From positions 1,116,001 to 1,180,000 of the forward strand of contig NZ_CP031417.1 of NCBI RefSeq assembly GCF_003367395.1: a DNA stretch of 64,000 bases. The letters run 5' to 3'. The translations under genes were made by a program, and so were the position numbers. The DNA comes from Pseudolabrys taiwanensis. GTDB taxonomy: Bacteria > Pseudomonadota > Alphaproteobacteria > Rhizobiales > Xanthobacteraceae. The notes under the pieces are model-generated. The model made no database searches and was not told where the DNA came from. It saw only the letters and a program-made list of their open reading frames with translations. Below, in pieces: positions 7,415-16,346 of this stretch. Each line of letters starts with the position of its first letter. Within the stretch, counting starts at the first letter, position 1.

Positions 7415-8758
7415 ATGCTGGATCCCGACAAAAATACCGACACCGCCGCCCCCAAGGTGAGCTTCGTTTCGCTCGGCTGCCCGAAGGCGCTGGTCGATTC
7501 GGAGCGCATCATCACGCGCCTGCGCGCGGAGGGTTATGAGCTCACGCGCCAGCACCAGGGCTCCGATCTCGTCATCGTCAACACCTGCGGTTTTCTCGAC
7601 AGTGCCAAGGCCGAGTCGCTCGGTGCCATCGGCGCGGCGCTGAAGGAGAACGGCAAGGTCATCGTCACCGGCTGCATGGGCGCCGAACCGGAGAACATCA
7701 CGGCGGCCTATCCCGACGTGCTGGCGATCACCGGGCCGCAGGCCTACGAGAGCGTGCTCGCGGCCGTGCACAAAGCCGTGCCGCCCAAGCACGATCCCTT
7801 CATCGACCTGGTGCCGCCGGAAGGCATCAAGCTGACGCCACGGCACTACGCCTATTTGAAGATTTCCGAAGGCTGCAACAACCGCTGCTCCTTCTGCATC
7901 ATTCCGAAGCTGCGCGGCGATCTCGTGTCGCGCCCCGCCGCCGACGTGCTGCGCGAAGCCGAGAAGCTGGTGAACGCCGGCGTCAAAGAGCTGCTGGTGA
8001 TCTCACAGGACACCTCGGCCTACGGCGTCGATCTCAAATACGCCGCCAGCCAGTGGCGCGACCGGGACGTGCGCGCCAAATTCATCGATCTTTCGCGCGC
8101 GCTCGGCGAACTCGGCGTTTGGGTGCGGCTGCACTACGTTTATCCCTACCCGCATGTCGACGAGGTCATCGAACTGATGGCCGACAAGAAGGTGCTGCCT
8201 TATCTCGACATCCCGTTCCAGCATGCGTCGCCCGATGTGTTGAAGCGCATGAAGCGCCCCGCCGCCGAGCAGAAGACGCTCGATCGCATTACGCGCTGGC
8301 GCGAGATCTGTCCGGACCTGACGTTGCGCTCGACCTTCATCGTCGGTTTCCCCGGCGAGACCGAGCAGGATTTCGAGTACCTGCTGCAATGGCTCGACGA
8401 AGCCGCGCTCGATCGCGTGGGCTGCTTCAAGTACGAACCGGTCAAGGGCGCGCCGGCCAACGATCTGGCGGAAGCGGTGCCGGAAGAGGTCAAGGAAGAG
8501 CGCTGGCATCGCTTCATGCAGGCGCAGCAGAAGATCTCGGCGCGGCGCCTCAAGCGCAAGGTCGGCACACGCCAGCAGGTCATCATCGACGAAGTTGGCC
8601 CGACCGTATCGAAAGGCCGCTCGATGGCCGACGCGCCGGAGATCGATGGCGCCGTCTATATCGCGAGCCGCCGGCCGTTGCGTGTCGGTGAAATCGCGAC
8701 CGTGAAGATCGAGCGCGCCGACGCCTACGACCTGCACGGCACCGTCGTCGGCTTCTAA
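7415..8758 (+). CDS. rimO: Ribosomal protein S12 methylthiotransferase RimO
   Basis: This 447-aa radical-SAM enzyme adds a methylthio group to the conserved aspartate of ribosomal protein S12. Three N-terminal cysteines for the auxiliary [4Fe-4S] cluster are visible ([17 protein letters not shown] and TGCMGAEPE). The radical-SAM CxxxCxxC motif follows at about residue 153 ([10 protein letters not shown]). The C-terminal 65 residues form the TRAM domain ([10 protein letters not shown]...[10 protein letters not shown]). Length and motif order match RimO rather than MiaB; the [10 protein letters not shown] opening is diagnostic. It is monocistronic, with a palindromic repeat upstream and strong hairpins downstream. 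Confidence 0.96.
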   Translation: MLDPDKNTDTAAPKVSFVSLGCPKALVDSERIITRLRAEGYELTRQHQGSDLVIVNTCGFLDSAKAESLGAIGAALKENGKVIVTGCMGAEPENITAAYPDVLAITGPQAYESVLAAVHKAVPPKHDPFIDLVPPEGIKLTPRHYAYLKISEGCNNRCSFCIIPKLRGDLVSRPAADVLREAEKLVNAGVKELLVISQDTSAYGVDLKYAASQWRDRDVRAKFIDLSRALGELGVWVRLHYVYPYPHVDEVIELMADKKVLPYLDIPFQHASPDVLKRMKRPAAEQKTLDRITRWREICPDLTLRSTFIVGFPGETEQDFEYLLQWLDEAALDRVGCFKYEPVKGAPANDLAEAVPEEVKEERWHRFMQAQQKISARRLKRKVGTRQQVIIDEVGPTVSKGRSMADAPEIDGAVYIASRRPLRVGEIATVKIERADAYDLHGTVVGF

Positions 8759-8779
8759 CTGCTTCCAAAAAAGAGAGAC

Positions 8780-8843
8780 GACCGCGGCGGGCCGCGCCGC
8801 GGTCGCCCACTCCGCTACCCAAGCGTGGGGGGCGGTAGCGGAG
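8780..8843. terminator. Tandem hairpins between convergent rimO and Spy-like gene
   Basis: Two perfect stem-loops lie between the convergent genes. GACCGCGGCG (8780-8789) pairs with CGCCGCGGTC (8795-8804) around a 5-base loop, and CTCCGCTACC (8810-8819) pairs with GGTAGCGGAG (8834-8843). Read leftward, the first hairpin is followed within about 8 bases by a run of six T, so it can act as an intrinsic terminator for the leftward gene. Read rightward there is no clear T-tract. Confidence 0.6.
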
Positions 8844-8846
8844 AGG

Positions 8847-9530
8847 TCAGAAAGGTCCGTGTAGCCGCGGCATCGGTGGCACGAGCGCGGCTTTCTGGTC
8901 GGCCGACAGCGTGTCGTAGAGCGCGCGCATCGGTCCGCTCACCGCCTGCAGAAGTTCGGCACGCGCCGCCGACTGCTTGCCGGCAAACTCGATGGCGTCT
9001 GGCAGCGCCGGCGGCGGGCCTGGCTGCACCGGCAGCAGCGCGCAGATTTGATGCAGCTTGGCGACCGCGGGGTCGGCCGCGTCCTCGATCTTGCGCCACG
9101 CGTCTTTCTGCGCGCCTTGCAGCTGCAACTTGCTCTTGATGTAGCCGACCATCGCCGCATGGCGGGCCATACGCTCCTCGCAGGCCGCGCGCGTCGGCGG
9201 CAGCGGTTGAGGCCGATGGCGGGCCATCGGCGGCGGTGGGCCGAAGGGCTCGCCGTCTTCGCGCATTGGGCCGGCCGGCATCGGCCGCATGCCTGCGTCC
9301 GGCGGCATGGGCCGGGCGCCTTCCGGCAGTTGCGGGCGCGCGACCTGGGCCAATTGGATCAGGGCCGTCCCATAATCATGGCCCGCAGCCGCAACCTCGC
9401 TCGAGGGCAGTCGCGCCTGGTCCTTCGCCGGCAGGGCCACACCGTCGTTCGCGGCGGCGCGCACCGCGAGACCGATACCGCCGGTCGCAAGGCTTGCCGC
9501 CAGTACCGCCGCCGTGACCGAAATTCGCAT
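8847..9530 (-). CDS. Spy/CpxP-like LTxxQ-motif periplasmic protein
   Basis: This 227-aa protein has an N-terminal signal peptide (residues 1-26), a Pro-rich linker (PMPPDAGMRPMP...GPPPPMARHRP) and a C-terminal helical domain. The C-terminal domain carries two degenerate LTxxQ-type repeats (LQLQGAQKDAWRK and LSADQKAAL), which define the Spy/CpxP superfamily of periplasmic chaperones and stress sensors. Two cysteines (RAACEER and HQICALL) could form a disulfide. It reads toward rimO and ends at the tandem hairpins. A GAGAGGAGA ribosome-binding site precedes the ATG. Upstream, TGAAA/TTTCA half-sites at 9602-9615 may be a regulator site. Envelope-stress induction is inferred from the family. Confidence 0.75.
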   Translation of the reverse strand: MRISVTAAVLAASLATGGIGLAVRAAANDGVALPAKDQARLPSSEVAAAGHDYGTALIQLAQVARPQLPEGARPMPPDAGMRPMPAGPMREDGEPFGPPPPMARHRPQPLPPTRAACEERMARHAAMVGYIKSKLQLQGAQKDAWRKIEDAADPAVAKLHQICALLPVQPGPPPALPDAIEFAGKQSAARAELLQAVSGPMRALYDTLSADQKAALVPPMPRLHGPF

Positions 9531-9719
9531 CGTCTGCTCTCCTCTCGTGATGACGTGCGGGGTTTTCGATCAGCAAATGTGCGGCCGTACGGCGATTGCG
9601 TTGAAATTTGTTTCAGTGAGGTGGCGAATTGTAACGGCATCGGCCCGCGCGCGGCGTTTGACAAAGATCATGTTCCGGTGCCGCTATGGCGCCATGCTTG
9701 CCAAATCCGGGACCTTGCC

Positions 9720-10460
9720 GTGTTGATCGCCTTCTTCGCCGACATCCACGCCAACCGGCAGGCCTTCGAAGCCTGCCTCGCCCAGGCGCGCGAGCGCGGC
9801 GCGGAACGATACGTGCTGCTCGGCGACTACGTCGGTTACGGCGCCGATCCGATTTGGACTACGGAAACGGTGATGGCCCTCGTCGCCGATGGCGCACAGG
9901 CCGTCCGGGGCAATCACGATCAGGCTGTCGAGACGCCGAGCGGCTCGATGAATCTCGAGGCCGAAGTGGCGCTGGAATGGACCCGCGGCGTGTTGGGCGT
10001 GGCCGAGCGCCACTTTTTGACGACCTTGCCGATGACGCAACGCGACGGCGACCGTCTCTATGTTCATGCCGACGCCAGCGATCCGGCGAAATGGATCTAC
10101 GTGCAAAGCACGGTCGAGGCCTCGCGCAGCCTGATGGCCACCGATGCGCAAGTGACCTTCTGCGGTCATATCCACCAACCGGCGCTGTACAGCCTTTCCG
10201 CGACGGCGAAGATGACCGCCTTCACGCCGGTCACCGACGTCGCCATTCCGTTGCTGCCGGGGCGACGCTGGCTCGCGGTGCTCGGCGCGGTCGGTCAGCC
10301 GCGTGACGGCAATCCGGCCGCCGCTTACGCGCTGCTCGACACCGACAGGCGCGAATTGACCTATTGCCGTGCGGCTTACGATGTCGACACCGCCGCCGAT
10401 CGAATCCGCAAAGCGGGCCTGCCGGTCTGGCTGGCCGAGCGGCTGTTCCGCGGGATGTGA
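9720..10460 (+). CDS. Metallophosphoesterase, YfcE/calcineurin type
   Basis: This 246-aa protein carries the full metallophosphatase signature in order: DIHAN (D8, H10), GDYVGYG (D36), GNHD (N65, H66) and GHIHQP near residue 147, so a dinuclear metal site should form. It resembles the stand-alone metallophosphatase family that contains some protein phosphatases and phosphodiesterases. Initiation at GTG 9720 gives the domain directly; no in-frame ATG is suitable. The stop codon is 3 bases before a Ser/Thr kinase gene, so the two are almost certainly co-expressed. A phosphatase acting against the neighbouring kinase or its targets is a reasonable inference, but the substrate cannot be read from the sequence. 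Confidence 0.85.
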   Translation: MLIAFFADIHANRQAFEACLAQARERGAERYVLLGDYVGYGADPIWTTETVMALVADGAQAVRGNHDQAVETPSGSMNLEAEVALEWTRGVLGVAERHFLTTLPMTQRDGDRLYVHADASDPAKWIYVQSTVEASRSLMATDAQVTFCGHIHQPALYSLSATAKMTAFTPVTDVAIPLLPGRRWLAVLGAVGQPRDGNPAAAYALLDTDRRELTYCRAAYDVDTAADRIRKAGLPVWLAERLFRGM

Positions 10461-10463
10461 GAC

Positions 10464-11870
10464 ATGGTCAAGCCGCTGCTCGCAGCCGGATCGGTGATCG
10501 ACGGCTTTCGTCTCGAAGAGCCGGTCCATCGCGGCGGCATGGCGACCTTGTGGCGGGTCACGCGCGGCGACATCGAAACGCCGATGCTGATGAAGGTGCC
10601 GCATATCGCCGAAGGCGCCGATCCCGCGGCCGTCGTCTCCTTCGAGATGGAGCAGATGATCGTGCCGCGCCTGTTGGGCCCGCATGTGCCGAAATGCTTC
10701 GGCGTCGGCGACTTCGCGGTGCAGCCCTATATCGTGATGGAGCAGATCACCGGCAAATCGCTCCTGTCCCGTCTCGGCGACCTGCCCCTGCCCTACGCCG
10801 AGGTCGCCGACATCGGTGTCAAGATCGCAACCGCGCTCGACGATCTGCACCGGCAGCATGTCGTGCATCTCGATATCAAGCCGAGCAACATCATGTTTCG
10901 CGCAACCGACGAAGCGGTATTGCTCGACTACGGTCTGTCGCATCACGAGCAACTGCCCGATTTGATGCAGGAGGAATTCCGCGTCCCCTTCGGCACCGCA
11001 CCCTATATGTCGCCGGAGCAATTGCGCGACATCCGCAACGATCCGCGCAGCGATCTGTTCGCGCTCGGCGTGCTGCTCTATTTTTTCTCGACGGGCCAAC
11101 GGCCTTTCGGCGAGAGCGAGAGCCTGCGCGGCATGCGGCGGCGCCTGTGGCGCGATCCGCCTCCGCCGCGCCAATTGCGCGAAGACTATCCGCTTTGGCT
11201 GCAGGAAATCGTGCTCAAGTGTCTGGAGATCGAGCCGGCGTGGCGCTATCCGACAGCGGCCCAGCTTGCCTTCGACCTTGCTCATCCCGATCAGGTGAAG
11301 CTGACGCAGCGCGCCGAACGCCTGACGCGCGATCCGTGGACCGTCGCCTTGCGCCGGCGTTTCAACACCGACCTGAAGGCGCCGCGCGGCAAGGCCCCGG
11401 TCAGCGCGCAGCTTCACTCGGCGCCGATCGTGGCGGTGGCAATCGACCTGGAGGCCGAGCCCGCAGGCGTCAACGACGCGCTCCGTCTGTCGGCGCAGCG
11501 CCTGCTAGCGATGCTGCCGTCGGCGCGGCTCGCGTGTCTGAACGTGCGCCGGCTCGGCCGTATCGCGCTCGACACCACGCTCGACGCGCAAGGCCACAGC
11601 AAGCAGATCGACCGCCTCGTCGGCTTGCGTCATTGGGCGGCGCCGCTCGAGCTCGACGAGCGGCGGCTGACGGTGCATGTGCTGGAAGCGGTCGATCCGG
11701 CCGCCGCCATCCTGGAATTCGCCGAGAACAACCGCGTCGATCACATTCTGATCGGCGCGCGCCAAGCGTCCGTCGTGCGTAAGCTGCTCGGCAGCGTCTC
11801 GGCGAAGGTCGCCGCGGAAGCCACCTGCAGCGTGACGGTCGTGCGCCCGCCACGACCGTCCGCGCTTTAG
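10464..11870 (+). CDS. Ser/Thr protein kinase fused to a universal stress (UspA) domain
   Basis: This 468-aa cytoplasmic protein has a Hanks-type kinase domain at about residues 12-275 and a UspA-like domain at about 318-465. Kinase features are a glycine loop (HRGGMATLWRV), the ATP-anchoring lysine K44, a catalytic loop HLDIKPSN with D137, DYG at 155-157 in place of DFG, and a clear APE equivalent (MSPEQL). The C-terminal domain has the UspA-type ending LLGSVSAKVAAEATCSVTVVR, but the first part of its nucleotide loop reads GARQ rather than GxxG. No transmembrane segment is present. It is the second gene of a two-gene operon with the metallophosphoesterase 3 bases upstream, suggesting reversible phosphorylation coupled to a stress or nucleotide signal. 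Confidence 0.88.
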   Translation: MVKPLLAAGSVIDGFRLEEPVHRGGMATLWRVTRGDIETPMLMKVPHIAEGADPAAVVSFEMEQMIVPRLLGPHVPKCFGVGDFAVQPYIVMEQITGKSLLSRLGDLPLPYAEVADIGVKIATALDDLHRQHVVHLDIKPSNIMFRATDEAVLLDYGLSHHEQLPDLMQEEFRVPFGTAPYMSPEQLRDIRNDPRSDLFALGVLLYFFSTGQRPFGESESLRGMRRRLWRDPPPPRQLREDYPLWLQEIVLKCLEIEPAWRYPTAAQLAFDLAHPDQVKLTQRAERLTRDPWTVALRRRFNTDLKAPRGKAPVSAQLHSAPIVAVAIDLEAEPAGVNDALRLSAQRLLAMLPSARLACLNVRRLGRIALDTTLDAQGHSKQIDRLVGLRHWAAPLELDERRLTVHVLEAVDPAAAILEFAENNRVDHILIGARQASVVRKLLGSVSAKVAAEATCSVTVVRPPRPSAL

Positions 11871-11880
11871 ACAGTGTGTA

Positions 11881-12159
11881 TTACCAGCGGCGATAGCGAT
11901 AGCCGCGATAATAGTAAGGCCCGTTCGGACCGTAGTACGGCCCGGAATAGACATTCACCCAGCGGCAGCGCGTGATCCAGGTCCAGCCGTTCCAAACCCG
12001 CCGGCAGACCCGCACCACCCGCGCCTTTTCGACATGATTGACCATGTCGGCCGCGGCCGCGATCCGCGCCGGCGTCATCGCTTCGGCGCGCGGCGCCGGC
12101 GCCAACAATGCGGCCGTGACGGCGGCCGCGGCGAGCGCCTTGATTATCAACGTGCGCAT
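11881..12159 (-). CDS. Small secreted Tyr/Gly/Arg-rich protein
   Basis: This 92-aa protein has a signal peptide ending near APRAEA, a short helical stretch, a region with two cysteines (VCRRVWNGWTWITRCRW) and a tail rich in Tyr, Gly and Pro (YYGPNGPYYYRGYRYRRW). Similar small basic exported proteins are common and uncharacterised in Hyphomicrobiales. The start at ATG 12159 has GGAG 6 bases upstream; in-frame ATGs at 12162 and 12171 are less well placed. The gene converges on the kinase gene with a 10-base gap. No function is assigned. Confidence 0.65.
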   Translation of the reverse strand: MRTLIIKALAAAAVTAALLAPAPRAEAMTPARIAAAADMVNHVEKARVVRVCRRVWNGWTWITRCRWVNVYSGPYYGPNGPYYYRGYRYRRW

Positions 12160-12255
12160 CATCGTCTCCATCGTTGAACCGATGAGCGCACTAGAACGAA
12201 ACTACAAAGAGCCGCCGTTGATCTGCATCAACCGGACGCTCCGGCAAACTACGCA

Positions 12256-13146
12256 TCAGACGCGGTAAAACCTCACCGCGTTGTCGTGCAATACCGCGCG
12301 CTGTTCGGCGTCGGTATATTCTGACAGCACTTTGCGATAGATGCCGAAGAAGTCGGCGTAGCTCGCGTGCAGCTTCTCGAGCGGGAAATTGCTGCCGTAG
12401 ATCGTGCGCGCCACGCCGAAGATCTGGATGGCATCGCGGATCACTTGCCGCCCCTGCGGCAGGGTCAGGCCGCCGCTATACATGCCGAGGCCGGACAGCT
12501 TCACATGCATGTTCGGAAACGCGGCCATGGCCGTGAGCGCGTGGCGCCACGTGTCGATGGCTTCCGATGTGCGGTCGGTCAGCATGCCGGCGTGCACCAG
12601 GATCATGCGCACATTCGGAAAGGCTTTGATCAGCTCGACCGCATAGCCGGCTTGCGGCGCATAGACCTGCAGTTCGAAGCTGAGGTCGTACTTTTCCAGC
12701 AGCGCGAAGCCGCGGTGGAATTCCGGCGCGTTGCAGTAGTCCGGGCGCGGCACCGCCTGGCGCACCGGCAGCGGGTCCCAATAGAGCATCTGCCGCACGC
12801 CGCGCACATTCGGAAACTGCTTGTGCGCCTTGAGCTGTGCCTCGATGTCCGGATCGGCAAGGTCCACCTGAGCGACGATTCCGTGCGGAAAACCGTGCTT
12901 GTCCGCTTGCGCTTGGAGCCAGCGCGTCTCGTCGAGCGGCCGGCCCCAATTGGCGGTGACGTGCACCGACTTGGTAACGCCCTGCGGCGTCACGTCCTGC
13001 ATGAACTCTTCGACCGGATAGTCGCGGCGGATGCCGAAATAGTCGCCGAACATGCGCGGGATCGGCGGCTCGGCCAGCCAAGGCACGTCCTTGCGCAGCC
13101 AGATGTGATGGTGCGTATCGATCACCGGTCCGGTGTAGTCACCCAT
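12256..13146 (-). CDS. Amidohydrolase family protein (COG3618, lactonase-like)
   Basis: This 296-aa TIM-barrel hydrolase of the amidohydrolase-2 group opens with IDTHHHIW, the HxH metal-binding strand. It has HVTANWG in the second strand, a histidine near LVHAGM, and ends with the typical NAVRFYRV, corresponding to the NAxRxY end of this family. Relatives include 2-pyrone-4,6-dicarboxylate lactonase and L-fuconolactonase. The actual substrate is unknown. It lies 14 bases downstream of bioA on the same strand, so it is probably co-transcribed, but no link to biotin chemistry is evident. Confidence 0.8.
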   Translation of the reverse strand: MGDYTGPVIDTHHHIWLRKDVPWLAEPPIPRMFGDYFGIRRDYPVEEFMQDVTPQGVTKSVHVTANWGRPLDETRWLQAQADKHGFPHGIVAQVDLADPDIEAQLKAHKQFPNVRGVRQMLYWDPLPVRQAVPRPDYCNAPEFHRGFALLEKYDLSFELQVYAPQAGYAVELIKAFPNVRMILVHAGMLTDRTSEAIDTWRHALTAMAAFPNMHVKLSGLGMYSGGLTLPQGRQVIRDAIQIFGVARTIYGSNFPLEKLHASYADFFGIYRKVLSEYTDAEQRAVLHDNAVRFYRV

Positions 13147-13160
13147 GTCGCTTCCTCGCC

Positions 13161-14447
13161 CTACAAACTGCGCACGACTTTCAGCACGGCGCTTGTGAGC
13201 GTGTTTAGCTCATCCTGGGCGATTGTGAAGGCGGGAGCGAGATAAACGATGTTGCCGAAGGGCCGTACGAACACGCCCTCGCCGACAAAGTGCGCGCGCA
13301 GCGCGGAGACATCGTCGATGCGGTCGAGTTCGACGACGCCGATGGCGCCTTTCACACGGACGTCTTTCACCCGCAGAAACTCACGCGCCGGTGCGAGACC
13401 CTCCTCCAGCGCGGCCGCGATCCGGGCCACCTGATCGAGCCGCGGCTCGCGCTCGAACAGATCGAGTGAGGCATTGGCCGCGGCGCAGGCGAGCGCGTTG
13501 GCCATGAAGGTCGGCCCGTGCATGAGCGCCTTCTGCGGATCGTCGGACCAGAAGGCGTCGAACACCGTCGACGTCGCGATCGTCGCCGCGAGCGGCAGCG
13601 TGCCGCCGGTGAGTGCCTTCGACAAGGTGACGATGTCAGGCGTGACACCCGCAGCTTCGCACGCGAACATCGCGCCGGTGCGGCCAAAGCCCGTGAAGAT
13701 CTCGTCGAAGATCAACAGCAGTTCGTATTTGTCGGCGAGCGCGCGCAGGCGGCGCAAGGTCCCGGCGTCGTGAAACTTCATGCCGCCGGCGCCCTGCACC
13801 AGCGGCTCGACGAGGATGCCGGCGATCGTGCCGTGTGCGCGCGCGAGCAGCGCATCGAGCGCGGCGGCATGCTCCTCGGTGTCCGGCAAGTCGGCGATGA
13901 TGTGTTGCGGCAGCAATCCGGCAAACAGCGCATGCATGCCTTCGTCGGGATCGCACACGGCCATCGTCCCGGTGGTGTCGCCGTGATAGCCGCCTTTGAA
14001 CGCGACGAAGGTGGTCTTGGCGCGGACGCCGCGGTTGAGCCAGTACTGCACCGCCATCTTCATCGCGACTTCGACGGAGACCGAACCGGAGTCGGAGAAA
14101 AACACGCGCGTCAGATCGCCGGGCAGCATGGCCGCCAGCCGGCGCGCCAAGGTCAGCGCCTGCTCATGCACCAGCCCGCCGAACATCACATGCGGCATGT
14201 CGGCCATCTGGCGCGCGACAGCGGCGCGGATGTGCGGATGGTTGTAGCCGTGACAGGCGGTCCACCAGCTCGCGATGCCGTCAATCAGTTCGCGCCCGTC
14301 GGCGAGCACGATGCGGCTGCCGGCGGTGCGGACGACTGGCAGCGGTGCCGGCGCCGTCTTCATCTGCGCGTAAGGCAGCCAGATGTGCGGCAGGCCCGCC
14401 CGATACCATTCCGGCGCCGCCTTGCTTTTGCTGGTATCTTCCGCCAT
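13161..14447 (-). CDS. bioA: Adenosylmethionine-8-amino-7-oxononanoate aminotransferase
   Basis: This 428-aa class-III PLP aminotransferase converts 8-amino-7-oxononanoate to 7,8-diaminononanoate, using S-adenosylmethionine as amino donor, in biotin synthesis. Visible features are IWLPYAQM near the N-terminus, DGIASWWTACHGYNHP (BioA-specific), the substrate region FFSDSGSVSVEVAMKMA, LIFDEIFTGFGRTG, and the PLP lysine in TLSKALTGG. GPTFMANALACAAA is also characteristic. The frame is open upstream to 14657, but that part lies within the divergent bioF promoter and start; ATG 14447 is the sensible start. It is divergent from bioF-bioD and is followed by an amidohydrolase gene. Confidence 0.95.
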   Translation of the reverse strand: MAEDTSKSKAAPEWYRAGLPHIWLPYAQMKTAPAPLPVVRTAGSRIVLADGRELIDGIASWWTACHGYNHPHIRAAVARQMADMPHVMFGGLVHEQALTLARRLAAMLPGDLTRVFFSDSGSVSVEVAMKMAVQYWLNRGVRAKTTFVAFKGGYHGDTTGTMAVCDPDEGMHALFAGLLPQHIIADLPDTEEHAAALDALLARAHGTIAGILVEPLVQGAGGMKFHDAGTLRRLRALADKYELLLIFDEIFTGFGRTGAMFACEAAGVTPDIVTLSKALTGGTLPLAATIATSTVFDAFWSDDPQKALMHGPTFMANALACAAANASLDLFEREPRLDQVARIAAALEEGLAPAREFLRVKDVRVKGAIGVVELDRIDDVSALRAHFVGEGVFVRPFGNIVYLAPAFTIAQDELNTLTSAVLKVVRSL

Positions 14448-14495
14448 CCGCGTCCTTGACCTCGCCCGCCCGTGGGTCCAAAGGACCCCTCCGTC

Positions 14496-14507
14496 ACGTG
14501 TACACGT
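14496..14507. promoter_or_regulatory. 12-bp perfect palindrome in the bioA-bioF divergent region
   Basis: ACGTGTACACGT is an exact palindrome placed 48 bases before bioA and 7 bases before bioF. It is a candidate operator for coordinated biotin-gene control. It does not match the TTATmkATAA BioR box known in many alphaproteobacteria, and no regulator gene is adjacent. bioF lacks a clear Shine-Dalgarno sequence here, so a site this close to its start could also affect transcription start or leaderless translation. Confidence 0.4.
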
Positions 14508-14514
14508 AGTCCTG

Positions 14515-15666
14515 ATGCACTCGCTCGACGCCTTCGCGCAAGAGAAACTGGACCAGCTTGAAAGCCGCAGTTTGCGCCGCGGCCTGACCGATACCTTTCG
14601 CGAGGACGGCATCTTCGTCGAGCGCGGCGGCAAGCGGCTGCTGTCGTTCTCGTGCAACGATTATCTCAACCTCACCCAACATCCGGCGATCAAGGCCGCG
14701 GCCAAGGCGGCCATTGACCGTTACGGAGCCGGTTCCGGCGCCTCGCGGCTGATCACCGGCAATCATCCCCTGTATGCGGAGTTGGAAACGCGGCTGGCGC
14801 AGGTGAAGCAGACGGAAGCCGCCGTCGTGTTCGGCTCTGGCTATCTCGCCAACTCCGGCATCATCCCGGTGCTGATCGGGCCGGACGGGCTGATCGTGAT
14901 TGACGAACTCGCGCACAACTGCCTGTTCGCCGGTACGCAGCTGTCGCGCGGGCGCGTCCTCAAGTTCCGCCACAACGACGTCGCGCATGCGCGTGAGCTG
15001 CTCGCCGAACATCGCGCCGCGCACGACCACGCGCTTATCGTCACCGATGGCGTGTTCTCGATGGACGGCGATCTGGCGCCGCTCGAAGCGTTGCAAGCGC
15101 TGGGCGAGGAATACGATGCCTGGCTGATGAGCGACGACGCGCACGGCATCGGCGTGATCGGCGGCGGCCGCGGCTCGAGCTTCATGGGCAATGCGCACGT
15201 GCCGGTGCCCTTGCAGATGGGCACCTTGTCGAAGGCGATCGGTGCCTATGGTGGTTATCTCTGCGCCTCCGCGCCGGTGATCGAGCTGATGCGCAACCGC
15301 GCGCGGACCTTGGTCTATTCGACCGGCCTGCCGCCCTCCGCCGTGGCGGCGGCGATTGCCGCGCTCGATCTTATCGAACGCGAGCCGGCTTATGCCGCGG
15401 CGCCGGTCCAGAAGGCGAAAGTCTTCACCGCGAGCCTCGGCCTGCCGGATGCCCAAAGCCCGATCGTGCCCATCGTCATCGGCGAAGCCGACGCTGCGCT
15501 CAGTGCGTCGCGTCTGCTGATGGAGGAAGGCTTCCTCGTCGCGCCGATCCGTCCGCCAACGGTGCCGCAAGGCACCGCGCGCCTGCGTCTCACTTTCACC
15601 GCGCAGCACCCGATGGACGAGATCGAACGGCTCGCCGACATCGTGCGCACGCGGATTTTGGCCTGA
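14515..15666 (+). CDS. bioF: 8-amino-7-oxononanoate synthase
   Basis: This 383-aa PLP enzyme of the alpha-oxoamine synthase family condenses pimeloyl thioester with L-alanine. It shows the typical start (MHSLDAFAQEKLDQLESRSLRR region), SCNDYLNL, GAGSGASRLITGNHPLYAELE, FGSGYLANSG, DDAHGIGVIG, and the PLP lysine in GTLSKAIGAYGGY. The start matches the family, although the frame is open upstream. bioD follows after 2 bases. The gene is divergent from bioA, with a 12-bp palindrome immediately upstream. bioB is not in the window. Confidence 0.96.
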   Translation: MHSLDAFAQEKLDQLESRSLRRGLTDTFREDGIFVERGGKRLLSFSCNDYLNLTQHPAIKAAAKAAIDRYGAGSGASRLITGNHPLYAELETRLAQVKQTEAAVVFGSGYLANSGIIPVLIGPDGLIVIDELAHNCLFAGTQLSRGRVLKFRHNDVAHARELLAEHRAAHDHALIVTDGVFSMDGDLAPLEALQALGEEYDAWLMSDDAHGIGVIGGGRGSSFMGNAHVPVPLQMGTLSKAIGAYGGYLCASAPVIELMRNRARTLVYSTGLPPSAVAAAIAALDLIEREPAYAAAPVQKAKVFTASLGLPDAQSPIVPIVIGEADAALSASRLLMEEGFLVAPIRPPTVPQGTARLRLTFTAQHPMDEIERLADIVRTRILA

Positions 15667-15668
15667 AC

Positions 15669-16346
15669 ATGAGCGCTTATTTCGTCACCTCGACCGGCAC
15701 GGATATCGGCAAGACCTTCGTCACCGCCGGGCTGATCCGCTATCTGCGCGAGGCGGGCCAATCGGTCGAGGCGCTCAAGCCGGTGGTCAGTGGCTACGAC
15801 TCCTCGACGGAAACGACGAGCGATCCGGCCGTGCTGTTGAAGGCGCTCGGCAGGGAGACCAATGCCGAAGAAATCGCCGCGATGGCGCCATGGCGCTTTC
15901 GTGCGCCGCTGTCGCCGGACCTTGCGGCGGCGCGCGAGAACCGGCCGATCGACTTCGACGCGCTGGTCGGCTTCAGCCGCGCGGCGGTCGAGGGCAACAA
16001 GGGCATGCTGTTCATCGAGGGCGTCGGCGGCATCATGGTTCCGATCGACGGCCAGCGCACGGTGCTGGACTGGATGGCCACGCTCGGCATCCCGCTCATC
16101 CTCGTGGTCGGCGGCTATCTCGGCACCATCAGCCACACGCTCACGGCGCTCGACGTGCTGACGCAACGCAAGCTGAAAGTCGCGGCCATCGTGGTGAGCG
16201 AGAGCGAACGCAATCCGGTCGAGCTCGACGAAACGGTCGCAAGCCTCACGCGCTTCACGGATGCAACGCCCGTGATCGGCCTGCCGCGGCTGCCCGGCGG
16301 CCTCACGCAGCATCCGGCCTTCGCGCGCATCGCCGCGCTACTGTGA
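15669..16346 (+). CDS. bioD: ATP-dependent dethiobiotin synthetase
   Basis: This 225-aa enzyme closes the ureido ring of dethiobiotin from diaminononanoate, CO2 and ATP. The N-terminal P-loop variant TSTGTDIGKTFVTAGLIRYL is diagnostic, followed by LKPVVSGYD, APLSPDLAA and the EGVGGIMVPI strand. Its start is 2 bases after the bioF stop, so they form one operon. The end overlaps by 9 bases the stop of the convergent M20 hydrolase gene. Confidence 0.95.
   Translation: MSAYFVTSTGTDIGKTFVTAGLIRYLREAGQSVEALKPVVSGYDSSTETTSDPAVLLKALGRETNAEEIAAMAPWRFRAPLSPDLAAARENRPIDFDALVGFSRAAVEGNKGMLFIEGVGGIMVPIDGQRTVLDWMATLGIPLILVVGGYLGTISHTLTALDVLTQRKLKVAAIVVSESERNPVELDETVASLTRFTDATPVIGLPRLPGGLTQHPAFARIAALL

Noticed and set aside
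9684..11417. A leftward 577-codon frame opposite the phosphoesterase and kinase genes
   Set aside because: The sense-strand proteins have complete catalytic motifs; the opposite frame is low-complexity His/Arg/Gln/Gly sequence.
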